Positions 9,657 to 17,846 of a DNA stretch of 64,000 nt are shown here, piece by piece. Numbering within the stretch: the first letter of the stretch is position 1; each line of letters starts with the position of its first letter. Location: assembly GCF_034366625.1 (NCBI RefSeq), contig NZ_JAXMIH010000008.1, positions 248,001-312,000 of the forward strand, read 5' to 3'. The translations under genes were made by a program, and so were the position numbers. The notes under the pieces are model-generated. The model made no database searches. It was not told the origin of the DNA and was given only the letters and a program-made list of their open reading frames with translations. Source of the stretch: Prosthecobacter sp. Lineage in GTDB: Bacteria > Verrucomicrobiota > Verrucomicrobiia > Verrucomicrobiales > Verrucomicrobiaceae.

Positions 9657-11672
9657 TTACGGTGCAGGCGGCAATTCCTTCAGCCACGCGAGGTTGAAGA
9701 CATAGTGGTTCTTGCTGCTGATGAGCTGGATGTGGCCATCGCGCGTCTGGGTGGCGGCGAGGTAGCCTTGCGGCTCGGCTCTCGTGTCACTGAGCTTGAA
9801 CTGGCCGCGGTCGATGCCGTTGACAGTGCGCTCCGTGCCGCCGGGAGTGGCGAGACGTTTATGCGGCCATGTTTTGCCTTCATCGAAGGACAGCGCGGCG
9901 AAGAGACCAGCTCCGTTGAATTCGCCGGCCTTGCTTTGGAAGGTCAAGCCTTTAGGATTCTTCGAGTTGGCGGACAAATCAGTGAAGGAGCAGAACAGCA
10001 GCGGGCCTTCGTGCAGGCGGATGAGCACCTGACGCTGCACGCTGCTGATGGCAGGGAATTCGGTGGCCTCGTGCGTCCAGGTCTTGCCACCGTCGCTGGA
10101 GAAGCTGGCGGGCGTTTTGAAACCATACGGCTTCTGCTCGGATTCGCTGTTGAGTCGGCCAAAGCTCATCAAGCGGCCATCGCCCAGCTCGACGATGGGC
10201 GCGTGGATACCCGCATGACGTACGGCGCTGCCGTTTCGATGCGCGAGCTTCTTGTCCGCGATGACCTCCGAGGTCCATGTCTTGCCGCCGTCACTGCTTT
10301 TCGTGAGACTGACGGTGGTGGTGTCCTGAGTCATCAAAATCGTGCCGTCGCGAGTGCGGAGGAGCTGGTTGCCGATCTCGCTCCAGGGCTGGATGATCTG
10401 CGCCTTCGTCCACGTCACACCGTTGTCGGTGCTGCTGCGCACGATGTTCTCACGCAGACCGCGGGCGAGGTGGAAGATCGTCTTGTCGCCGTCCCACCAG
10501 AGTTTCGGCGCGTGATCATTCACATCCGCGCCATCCCAAAAGAGCGACGCAGGCTCCCACTCGGTCGATCCACGACGCAAGCGGCTGGCGAGGTTGTTCA
10601 GCTCGGTGCCTGCTTCATCGACGCAGGAATACCACACCGCGAGCAGATCACCGTTCGGGCATTCGATGATGGCGGGGCTGTGATTGTGCCAGGAATACAG
10701 CGCGCCGGATGAGTTCGGCGGGATGATGACGAAGGGCTTCGGCCCATCGAAGAAAGGCACATGCTGCGGCGGCATCTCGATCTTCGCGGGAGTTTGAGAG
10801 ACATTCTGCGCGTGCAGTTGCGGGGCGGGTAGAGGGAGTTTCGTGCTCTTCGGCCATTCACCGAGCACGACGCGGAAGCCTGTCTTCTCACTCTGCGTGT
10901 CCGGCAGCCATGCGGTGCGATTTGCTGAGCGGAGCAACCGCGTTTGCTGCGAATGACTGCCGCCACGGATCACGCGGAAGTCGCCGTCGATGCGACCGAG
11001 CGAATCCGTCTGCTCGCCTGCTTCATAAGGCCCGTACCAGTCCGCGCACCACTCGGAAACGTTGCCGTGCATGTCATGAAGGCCCCATGCATTCGCGGGC
11101 GTTTGTGCGACACGCAGCGTGAGTTTTTCTTTCGCAGGGCGAAACTCAGGCGGCAGCCCGGCGGGGAAGAAGCGCTCACGCAAGCCGATGTCGCTCGGCC
11201 ATTGATGAAAGCCTGCTGGCAGCGCGTCTCCGGTGTGAAACAACGTCGCGGTACTCGCACGGCATGCAAATTCCCATTCCGCCTCGGTCGGCAGGCGATA
11301 CGTTTTGCCTTCTTTCTGCGACAGCCACTCGCAGAACTTCACGGCATCGTTCCAAGTCAGTCCCGCCGCCGCATCATCATCGGCTCCACGACCATGCTTC
11401 GGCTGAAATTGTCGATACTGAACCTGTGTCACCTCCGTGGCGCTCAGGTGGAACGCCTGCGTGATCGTCACGCGATGCGCGGGCTTCTCATCCCAGTCGG
11501 CATCGTCGAACTTCTCCGCATGCTTCTTCACGTTGTAGTCCGCCGCAGGCCCATCCTGCCCCATGATGTAGCTGCCGGGTGAGATCGGCACGAGTTTCAT
11601 GCCGATGGAGTTGGTGATGGTCTGGGCATGGAGAGCCGTGGTGATCAAAAAGGCGGCGAGTAGATGTTTCAT
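9657..11672 (-). CDS. Fusion: FGE-sulfatase-fold domain + BNR/sialidase-type propeller
   Basis: 671 residues with a signal peptide (about 1-16). Residues about 20-275 have the formylglycine-generating-enzyme fold signature (NSIGMKLVPI, ATEVTQ, YRLPTEAEWEFACRA, MHGNVSEWCADWY, RVIRGGS, TGFRVV). The segment after RGGS, where FGE has its two catalytic cysteines, reads HSQQTRLLRSANR and has none, so it probably does not mature sulfatases. Residues about 310-660 form a sialidase-type propeller with Asp-box motifs (SSDGGKTW twice, SFDEGKTW, STDNGVTW). It probably binds or cleaves a glycan outside the cytoplasm. Neighbours on both sides are minus-strand secreted enzymes. Confidence 0.85.
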   Translation of the reverse strand: MKHLLAAFLITTALHAQTITNSIGMKLVPISPGSYIMGQDGPAADYNVKKHAEKFDDADWDEKPAHRVTITQAFHLSATEVTQVQYRQFQPKHGRGADDDAAAGLTWNDAVKFCEWLSQKEGKTYRLPTEAEWEFACRASTATLFHTGDALPAGFHQWPSDIGLRERFFPAGLPPEFRPAKEKLTLRVAQTPANAWGLHDMHGNVSEWCADWYGPYEAGEQTDSLGRIDGDFRVIRGGSHSQQTRLLRSANRTAWLPDTQSEKTGFRVVLGEWPKSTKLPLPAPQLHAQNVSQTPAKIEMPPQHVPFFDGPKPFVIIPPNSSGALYSWHNHSPAIIECPNGDLLAVWYSCVDEAGTELNNLASRLRRGSTEWEPASLFWDGADVNDHAPKLWWDGDKTIFHLARGLRENIVRSSTDNGVTWTKAQIIQPWSEIGNQLLRTRDGTILMTQDTTTVSLTKSSDGGKTWTSEVIADKKLAHRNGSAVRHAGIHAPIVELGDGRLMSFGRLNSESEQKPYGFKTPASFSSDGGKTWTHEATEFPAISSVQRQVLIRLHEGPLLFCSFTDLSANSKNPKGLTFQSKAGEFNGAGLFAALSFDEGKTWPHKRLATPGGTERTVNGIDRGQFKLSDTRAEPQGYLAATQTRDGHIQLISSKNHYVFNLAWLKELPPAP

Positions 11673-11704
11673 GTGAGAACTGGAACGGAGGGGGCTGGCG
11701 AACT

Positions 11705-11717
11705 GTAGCTACCGATG
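11705..11717. repeat. REP-like half-element remnant
   Basis: GTAGCTACCGATG resembles half of the REP-like element seen at 8851-8874. The TAG stop codon (11709-11711, minus strand) of the FAD oxidoreductase gene lies in it. Too short to be certain. Confidence 0.35.
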
Positions 11718-13301
11718 CCGGATCACTTGTCCCTGGCTTTGGAGCAGGCGTTGAAGGTCTGGAACCGCCGCCTTGCGCGGCTCAATCTTGTTTTGAATCG
11801 CCAGATGCGCAGCGATTCCAGCAGCCTGGCCGAGGCACATCCATGTCGGCTCCATGCGGATGCTGGAGAATGCGACGTGCGTGGTGCTGGCGGCGACGGG
11901 GACGATGAGGCCGTCGATCTTCTCCGGGATCATGATGCGATACGGGATCTCGTAAGGCCGCGTGATGTAGTCGAGCATGCCGAGGTAGCCTTCGAGCACG
12001 AGCGTGTCGCCAGGCTGGCGCTTGCGGCAGGGGAAGCTGTCGATGGGAAACTCGCCGACGGCGATGCTGTCGGCGTGATGCTTTGGTTCCTGGCCTTTGC
12101 CCGTGATGTCGTGCTGCGTGAGCGTGTATTCGCCGACGAGGCGGCGTCCTTCGCGCACATAGAGCTGCCAGGGGAAGTGCGCGTTGTCGGTGAACTCGTC
12201 CTTTGGCAAATGCATCTCGTTCGCCAGCTTGCGATGAGCCTCGGGCACCTCGGGATCGTTCTGCAAAAACCACAGCAGACCAAGCACTAGGCTGCGATGT
12301 CGCTGACGGATGCGTTCACGCGTGGCTTTATCGCCTTCGATATAGCCGCGATTTTCCTCGGGAAAGGGAAAGCCAAGCGGACGCGGATTGATGTTCACAT
12401 CACACTTGTGGTTCGGGATGTCGGCGACCGACAAAGCGCGCACCAGCGTGTCGAAATGCTTCGGATTGTAGCCACGTCCTGGCTTGAAGACCTTCGGCCC
12501 GGCGAGGCGGCCTGCTTTGAGATCATCGAAGTATCCGAGGTAATCTTTTAGATCATAGCCCACAGGAGGCTCGGTCAGGCGATGCGCGTTCTGCGGATCC
12601 TTGGTCAAACAAAGCCGGTAGGTGTAGGCGGGCAGATCAGGAGCAGCTTCGCCCGTGCTGCCGGGCAGAAACTCATGCGCCTGATAGTCGAAATAGACGA
12701 CGCCCGCGTGTTCCTCGCCGAACTCGGCTTTCGACTCGCGACCGAGTCGAAACTTCGCTCCCGCAGCGGCATACAAATCACCTTCGTAAGTAGCATCGAT
12801 GAAGACTTTGCCCTCCAACCGCTTCTCCGTGCCGTTTTGCCGATTCACGACCGTGATGCCTCGCAGCTTGTTTTCGCTGACGTGAGCCGATTGGAGCCTC
12901 CAGCCCTTCCAAACCGTGATTTTCGCCTCCTTGGCGAGCATCGTCTCGAAGACCTTCTCCGCCACATGCGGCTCCGCGTAGTAGCCATCCTGGCAGAGCT
13001 TCGTGTGCTCGTGCTCGGGGCCGTATTTCGTGACGTAGTGCTCCCGCACTCCTGCAACGAACTCCTTGAAGAGGCCGCCGATCATCGCGCGGTTTTCGAT
13101 GTCGCTCTTGCCCAGCCCACTCGTCGTCATGCCGCCGATGTGGTCGTTGTAATCGACCAGCATGACCTTACGTCCCATGCGCGCTGCTGAAATGGCCGCA
13201 GCGATGCCGCTCGGCGTGCCGCCGTAGATAACGATGTCCTGCGCGATGGATTGGCCGCAAAAGAACACAGATAGGGCAACGATGATCTTGATCCGCCCCA
13301 T
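11709..13301 (-). CDS. Secreted FAD-dependent oxidoreductase (FAD_oxidored / xanthan-lyase-associated type)
   Basis: 530 residues with a signal peptide (about 1-20). Immediately after it is a Rossmann dinucleotide-binding motif (IVIYGGTPSGIAAAISAARMG), then DYNDHIGGMTTSGLG, typical of the FAD_oxidored family that is abundant in Verrucomicrobiota and Planctomycetota. The C-terminal AFSSIRMEPTWMCLGQAAG block is also characteristic. Such proteins are usually encoded beside glycan-degradation genes; the substrate is not known. It lies 36 bp from its neighbours on each side on the same strand, which fits an operon with the Gfo/Idh/MocA gene upstream. Confidence 0.85.
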   Translation of the reverse strand: MGRIKIIVALSVFFCGQSIAQDIVIYGGTPSGIAAAISAARMGRKVMLVDYNDHIGGMTTSGLGKSDIENRAMIGGLFKEFVAGVREHYVTKYGPEHEHTKLCQDGYYAEPHVAEKVFETMLAKEAKITVWKGWRLQSAHVSENKLRGITVVNRQNGTEKRLEGKVFIDATYEGDLYAAAGAKFRLGRESKAEFGEEHAGVVYFDYQAHEFLPGSTGEAAPDLPAYTYRLCLTKDPQNAHRLTEPPVGYDLKDYLGYFDDLKAGRLAGPKVFKPGRGYNPKHFDTLVRALSVADIPNHKCDVNINPRPLGFPFPEENRGYIEGDKATRERIRQRHRSLVLGLLWFLQNDPEVPEAHRKLANEMHLPKDEFTDNAHFPWQLYVREGRRLVGEYTLTQHDITGKGQEPKHHADSIAVGEFPIDSFPCRKRQPGDTLVLEGYLGMLDYITRPYEIPYRIMIPEKIDGLIVPVAASTTHVAFSSIRMEPTWMCLGQAAGIAAHLAIQNKIEPRKAAVPDLQRLLQSQGQVIRHR

Positions 13302-13337
13302 ATTGGTTCTTTTGCGGCTAAAAACAGGCGCAGCAGC

Positions 13338-14777
13338 TTAGGCCAGCTTGTAGCAATCCGCCCACTCGGCGCGGGGAGGCGGGCCTGAAAGGCGGGCGTT
13401 CGCCTCGTCGTTGCCGATGAAGCGCTTCGTTTTCGGGTCGAACTGGAGATCGACGTTCAAATACTCGGCGATGGTGCCGAGGTTCAACACCTGGGTGAGC
13501 AAGCCGGAGATGCTGAAGGGCGATTCGGTCGTGCCTTCGCCCATGCAGGCGTTGATGAAGCTGTCGAAGTGATTGCGCTTCAATGCATGCAGCCCCATGG
13601 CGTCTTTGAACTCCACCATCTTCGATCGTGGATACAAGAGGGAGTGACGATCATGCGAGCCGCGCTGGACGAGGTAGTCGCCTTGTTTGCGATGCAGGAG
13701 TGATCCAGCACCGCCGGGATTTGGGATCACGATTTTACCGTCGGGGCCAGGGTCGCCAAATTTCTCTTCGATGTCGAACTTGGTGTCGCCACCAGCTTTC
13801 CAGTGAAGCTCCACAGCAGGAAATTTCTCGCCACGGGCCGGGAACTCGAAGCGAATATCCGAGCTGAGCGGATAGCTCACCCGATTGTAATCCGCGAGCG
13901 CCAGCGGCGTGATACGGGTGGGCAGGCCAAGCTTCAGATGGTGATGGGCAAAGTCGATGATGTGCGCGCCCCAGTCGCCAAACATGCCGCCGCCATAGAG
14001 GTGGAAGCCGCGCCAGTTGAAGGGGTGATACATCTTGCTGTAGGGCTTCACTTCCTGCGGACCACACCACAGGTCCCAGTTCAGCGAATCGGGTTTCGGC
14101 TCCTCCGCTGGATAGCCCTTCACTAGCGCACGCTCCGTCGCATTCATGAACCACAGCGAGGGCGATTTCCACGCGTCGATCTTCACAATGTCATCCACGA
14201 TGCCCGCCGCGAGCATTTGCTTGAACTGCTCCGCGCCAGCGGAGGTGTGACCTTGATTGCCCATCTGCGTCACCACTTTGAACTTCTTCTCGGCACGCAT
14301 GAGGATCTCCGCTTCTTCAAAAGTGTGCGTCAGCGGCTTCTCCACATACACATGCTTGCCGAGCGCCATCGCGCTGATCGCGGCGGTGAAGTGCGTGTGG
14401 TCCGGCGTCACCACGCTGACGGCGTCGATGTCCTTTCCCATCTTGTCCAGCATCTCGCGGAAGTCGTGGAAGCGCTTCACATCCGGGAAAGCCGTCAGGT
14501 TCTTCTCCAAGCTCTTCGCCGTGACAAAATCCACATCCGTGAACGCCACCGGCGTGGCGATGCCACCCGCCGTAAGTCCCGGAATGACGCTGCCCGCCCG
14601 CCCACCGATGCCGATGCAGCCCAGATTGATGCGTCGGCTCGGCGGCAGCTTGGGATTGTCAGCCGCGCGTGCGCTGGTCAGGTAAGCGGGAAGAAACGTG
14701 AAGCCGAATCCTGCGGCGACAGATTGTTTGACGAATCCGCGGCGGGATGATGGAGGGGCTGTCTCAGTTGTTTTCAT
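13338..14777 (-). CDS. Gfo/Idh/MocA-family oxidoreductase with Tat signal
   Basis: 479 residues. The N-terminus has a twin-arginine motif (SRRGFVKQS) before a hydrophobic stretch and an AxA-type end (SARA), so export by Tat with a bound cofactor is likely. The Rossmann domain follows (NLGCIGIGGRAG) and the family catalytic lysine motif is VEKPLTH (about 139-145). The C-terminal alpha/beta domain is complete. NAD(P)-dependent oxidation or reduction of a sugar or polyol is the family role; the substrate cannot be deduced. Its stop is 36 bp from the FAD oxidoreductase gene. Confidence 0.88.
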   Translation of the reverse strand: MKTTETAPPSSRRGFVKQSVAAGFGFTFLPAYLTSARAADNPKLPPSRRINLGCIGIGGRAGSVIPGLTAGGIATPVAFTDVDFVTAKSLEKNLTAFPDVKRFHDFREMLDKMGKDIDAVSVVTPDHTHFTAAISAMALGKHVYVEKPLTHTFEEAEILMRAEKKFKVVTQMGNQGHTSAGAEQFKQMLAAGIVDDIVKIDAWKSPSLWFMNATERALVKGYPAEEPKPDSLNWDLWCGPQEVKPYSKMYHPFNWRGFHLYGGGMFGDWGAHIIDFAHHHLKLGLPTRITPLALADYNRVSYPLSSDIRFEFPARGEKFPAVELHWKAGGDTKFDIEEKFGDPGPDGKIVIPNPGGAGSLLHRKQGDYLVQRGSHDRHSLLYPRSKMVEFKDAMGLHALKRNHFDSFINACMGEGTTESPFSISGLLTQVLNLGTIAEYLNVDLQFDPKTKRFIGNDEANARLSGPPPRAEWADCYKLA

Positions 14778-14869
14778 GGTTCAGTAGAAAGGGCGAAGTG
14801 AGCAGGGTAATTGTCCGGCGGAAAAAATGCCAGCATTGAATCCTTCTGGTGGGGTAAGCAGACGTGGCG

Positions 14870-15304
14870 TCACTTGCGGGGATAAGGCCCAAGATGCTCA
14901 TGCGCGATGAGCCAGCGGCCATCGACCTTGCGCAGAATGGAGGTGCCGCGACCGCCGCCGGAGGCTTCCAGGCCGCTGATGAGGCCCTTCCAGCGAAACT
15001 CGTAGTGACAAGTGGCCACATCATCCGTGACGGCAGTCCACGCGATGTCGTGCAGGCTGAAAACCTCGTTCTCAATCAGCTTGACGGTCTTCTCGAAAGC
15101 CGCCTTGGCCGCTGCTTTGCCGACAAAGGTGTCCTCCGTGAAAATGAACACGGCATCCTCGGTGACACACGGTGCGATCTGCGCCCACGAGTGCGTGTTG
15201 AGCTTTTCGATGTAGGTCGTGAGAGCCGTTTCGTGGTTCATGATGGTGTCAGCCGCTGAGAGTGGTGGGAGCAGGGAGAGGAGGGCGCAGGCGATGGATT
15301 TCAT
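14870..15304 (-). CDS. Secreted NTF2/SnoaL-like protein (DUF4440-type)
   Basis: 144 residues starting at MKSIACALLSLLPPLSAAD, a clean signal peptide; the longer frame upstream runs through the REP element and is rejected. The body (YIEKLNTHSWAQIAPCVTEDAVFIF, then VGKAAAKAAFEKT and DVATCHYEFRW, ending GRWLIAHEHLGPYP) fits the cone-shaped NTF2-like fold of SnoaL/DUF4440 proteins. Members are enzymes or binding proteins for small ligands; no function is assigned. It lies 92 bp upstream of the Gfo/Idh/MocA gene. Confidence 0.75.
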   Translation of the reverse strand: MKSIACALLSLLPPLSAADTIMNHETALTTYIEKLNTHSWAQIAPCVTEDAVFIFTEDTFVGKAAAKAAFEKTVKLIENEVFSLHDIAWTAVTDDVATCHYEFRWKGLISGLEASGGGRGTSILRKVDGRWLIAHEHLGPYPRK

Positions 15305-15313
15305 GAGATGAGC

Positions 15314-15373
15314 GTAGCTTCGATTGGCAATCGAATCATGGGTCGGACGGCTTCGATTGCCAATCGAAGCTAC
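15314..15373. repeat. 60-bp REP-like element with perfect 22-bp inverted repeats
   Basis: Left arm 15314-15335 and right arm 15352-15373 are exact reverse complements, separated by 16 bp. Each arm starts or ends with GTAGC/GCTAC and contains the self-complementary core TTCGATTGGCAATCGAA, so each arm can also fold alone. Related copies are at 20491-20514 and 8851-8874. No transposase is nearby. It separates two minus-strand genes and runs into the 3' end of the upstream one. Confidence 0.9.
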
Positions 15374-16607
15374 GGTGCCGCCGTGCCTTCCAATAGGCCG
15401 CAAGGTGGTAAACGAGACCACAACTGGCGTTGTGTGTGTAATCGAAGCTGCCGAGGAGATTTTGAAGCGAGGTTTTCTCTTCGGCGGTGAGTGTCGGTGA
15501 ATCGCCCATGAGCAAAATGAGCGCGGATTCGCCCGCTTCACGCGTCAGATGCCAGATTTCTCGAAACGGTCCCCACTGCGGGTTCGGGTAGCCTTTTTGG
15601 TTCTTCCACTCGGGAACCTTGCGCCAGTCGGGGCCGAGCATTCGCATGTCCTCGGGACTCTTTTTCGCGATTTTGGCCAGGACGCTGATGAAGCGCTTCG
15701 CGGCCAGATCGCGGACGTGGATCATGCGCTGGTGAATCGTGGCTTTGAGCGCCGCATCGGGTTCCAATGCGTGGAGCACCTCCAACGAGCACTGCATTTG
15801 CAGCAAGGCGTAGGCGGGCTTCTGCTCGCCGGGATTGGCGGACTGCTCAATGGCATCGGCGGCATACTTTCGCCATTGCTCGCGATACCGCTCCTCGCGC
15901 GTCACGTCCCACGCGGTGGCGTAGATCATCGGCAGTCGCGCCGCTTCATGCGGCTGCACGTTCCACATGCGACAGATGCCCAGCGGGCAGCGCGTGCCAT
16001 CGGCGCGAAGGAAGTCGTAATCGTTCTCTGGCGTGACGGTCTCGATCATCCGCTCGGCCACATCGGCGAGGATGACGCGGATTTGCGGCTTCGTGGTCTC
16101 ATCCGCCAGCGGGCTGTGAAAATACTGCCACAGGCCGTGGACGAAGTGCGTCACCTGATCGCGTGACGAGTTGATGTAAACGCTCTTCGCGTCTTCAGGG
16201 CAGACGTTGCGGGCCACATAGCCGCGCACGCCATGCACGGTGACGCACCGTTTGAGTCCAGCGAAAACGTTCGCAGCTTTCTCGCGCAATGATTCATCCT
16301 TCGTGACCTCAAATCGGTCACACAGCACGCTGAGCATCGCACCGCCAAGGATCGCGCCGTCTTCCATGCCGGTGCTGTAGCCGCAGGGATTTGGATACTG
16401 GCGCTTCACCTCCTCCGCAGTTGGCAAATGGGCTTGTTCTTTGCCTTTGTCATAGCTGCTGAGGTAGTCGCCAAAAGTCTGCACCTGCGGCAGATAAAAG
16501 CGTGTCCAGACCATGTCCCAGGCTCGCTCGATGTTCGAAGCGACTTCCTGCGCATGAGTGAGTGCGGCGGAGATCAGGAGCAGGTTGGCGATGAGGAAGC
16601 TTTTCAT
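15336..16607 (-). CDS. Secreted protein of unknown function, probable alpha/alpha-toroid fold
   Basis: 423 residues from the ATG at 16607 (signal peptide MKSFLIANLLLISAALTHA). The upstream in-frame extension overlaps the divergent gene and is rejected. The sequence is helix-rich with repeated aromatic and acidic segments (YSTGMEDGAILGGAMLSVL, RDQVTHFVHGLWQYFHS, ICRMWNVQPHEAARLPMIYATAWDVT), reminiscent of the (alpha/alpha)6 barrels of glycan-active enzymes. I do not recognise the family. The last 11 residues and the TGA stop are encoded by the REP-like element at 15314-15373, so the ancestral C-terminus was probably different. Confidence 0.7.
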   Translation of the reverse strand: MKSFLIANLLLISAALTHAQEVASNIERAWDMVWTRFYLPQVQTFGDYLSSYDKGKEQAHLPTAEEVKRQYPNPCGYSTGMEDGAILGGAMLSVLCDRFEVTKDESLREKAANVFAGLKRCVTVHGVRGYVARNVCPEDAKSVYINSSRDQVTHFVHGLWQYFHSPLADETTKPQIRVILADVAERMIETVTPENDYDFLRADGTRCPLGICRMWNVQPHEAARLPMIYATAWDVTREERYREQWRKYAADAIEQSANPGEQKPAYALLQMQCSLEVLHALEPDAALKATIHQRMIHVRDLAAKRFISVLAKIAKKSPEDMRMLGPDWRKVPEWKNQKGYPNPQWGPFREIWHLTREAGESALILLMGDSPTLTAEEKTSLQNLLGSFDYTHNASCGLVYHLAAYWKARRHRSFDWQSKPSDP

Positions 16608-16646
16608 GGGAGAAGACGGCAGACGAGCCGCGTTGAAAGCATAGCC

Positions 16647-17711
16647 ATGATGAAACACCCCACACGTCGAAAACTGCTCCAGGTCGCCATCTCCGGTGTC
16701 TCGGGCCTCTGGGCCGGAAATCGTCTGCACGCAGCGGAGGCTGATCCACGCGTGCGCGGACCCTTTCCGATCCTCTCGACACCGTTCACCGAATCTGGCG
16801 CGGTGGACTATGAGGTGCTGGCGAATCAAGCCCGCTTCGTGGACTGGGGCGGCTGTCCCGGCATGATCTGGCCGCAGTCGGGCGATAGTGTGGACCTCTT
16901 AACCATGGACGAAAAACTGCGCGGCATGGAGGTGCTGGCGGAGACTTCACGCGGATTCAAGACATCAGCGCTTTGCCTTGGTGTGCAGGGCAAAGACACG
17001 GAAGAGATGCTCGTGTATGCCCGACATGCTGAAAAGCTCGCGCCCACCGCCATCATCTCGCGTCCGCCGGACTCGGGACGCACGGAAGACGACCTGCGGC
17101 AGTATTGGCGTGAGCTGGCGAAGATTGCGAAGAGGCCGGTGCTCTTCCAAACAACCGGTGGTGTGGCTTACAAAGGCCCGGTGCCTTCCGTGAAGCTCAT
17201 GATTGAGTTGGCGAAGGAGTTTCCCCACTTCGGCTACATCAAAGAAGAAGCCGCGCCCATCATCGCGCGCACTAAGGAGCTGTGCGCCGCTAAGCCCACG
17301 ATCCGCCGCGTTTTTAGCGCCCGTGGAGCCCATGGCTGGCTCTACGAGTCCCACCTCGGCACCGAAGGACTCATCACCGAACGCGCTGTCTATGCCGACG
17401 TGCTCACCCGCATCTGGGATCTCATGCAAAGCAGCAAAGACCCCGACACCGTTCGCGACATCTACGCGAAGCTGCTGCTCCTCTTCAATCTCGGCCAGCA
17501 TCTCCCCGGCGGCGACCTGCGCGGCTTCCAGCTTCACCTGTGGAAGAAGCGCGGTGTCTTCAAAAACATGATCTCCCGCCAATACGGCCCGAATCGCAGC
17601 ATTCCGGACAAACCGATCTTCTCCGAACTGAATCTGACAGCCGATGAGATCGCCGAGATCGACTTCCGCTTTGAAGCGCTGCGGCCGTATTTGAAGGCAG
17701 AGCGGAGGTAG
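16647..17711 (+). CDS. Tat-exported DHDPS/NAL-superfamily-like protein
   Basis: 354 residues from ATG 16647. The N-terminus is a twin-arginine signal (TRRKLLQVA, hydrophobic stretch, HAAEA). The body follows the dihydrodipicolinate synthase/N-acetylneuraminate lyase TIM barrel: PFPILSTPFTESGAVDYE at the start of the barrel and GYIKEEA for the Schiff-base lysine. The usual G[TS]TGE motif is replaced by WPQSGDS, and the YNxP tyrosine region reads FQTTGG. Export and loss of these motifs suggest a changed reaction or a binding role. It is divergent from 15336-16607 with only 39 bp between the starts. Start has no Shine-Dalgarno. Confidence 0.8.
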   Translation: MMKHPTRRKLLQVAISGVSGLWAGNRLHAAEADPRVRGPFPILSTPFTESGAVDYEVLANQARFVDWGGCPGMIWPQSGDSVDLLTMDEKLRGMEVLAETSRGFKTSALCLGVQGKDTEEMLVYARHAEKLAPTAIISRPPDSGRTEDDLRQYWRELAKIAKRPVLFQTTGGVAYKGPVPSVKLMIELAKEFPHFGYIKEEAAPIIARTKELCAAKPTIRRVFSARGAHGWLYESHLGTEGLITERAVYADVLTRIWDLMQSSKDPDTVRDIYAKLLLLFNLGQHLPGGDLRGFQLHLWKKRGVFKNMISRQYGPNRSIPDKPIFSELNLTADEIAEIDFRFEALRPYLKAERR

Positions 17712-17846
17712 CGCGAGCAAAGTGATTTCACGGGATCCAAACTGTGGGAGGCGCTGTGGCGGACACCCTCTTCTCCCGATTGATGTCCAAAAACAGTTCA
17801 CCATCGACAGAGGAGTGATGTATGGACACTGCTTGCCCTCAAGCTC

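Noticed and set aside
9657-11672. FGE-fold protein as maturase of the sulfatase at 44693
   Set aside because: The catalytic cysteines expected after RGGS are absent.
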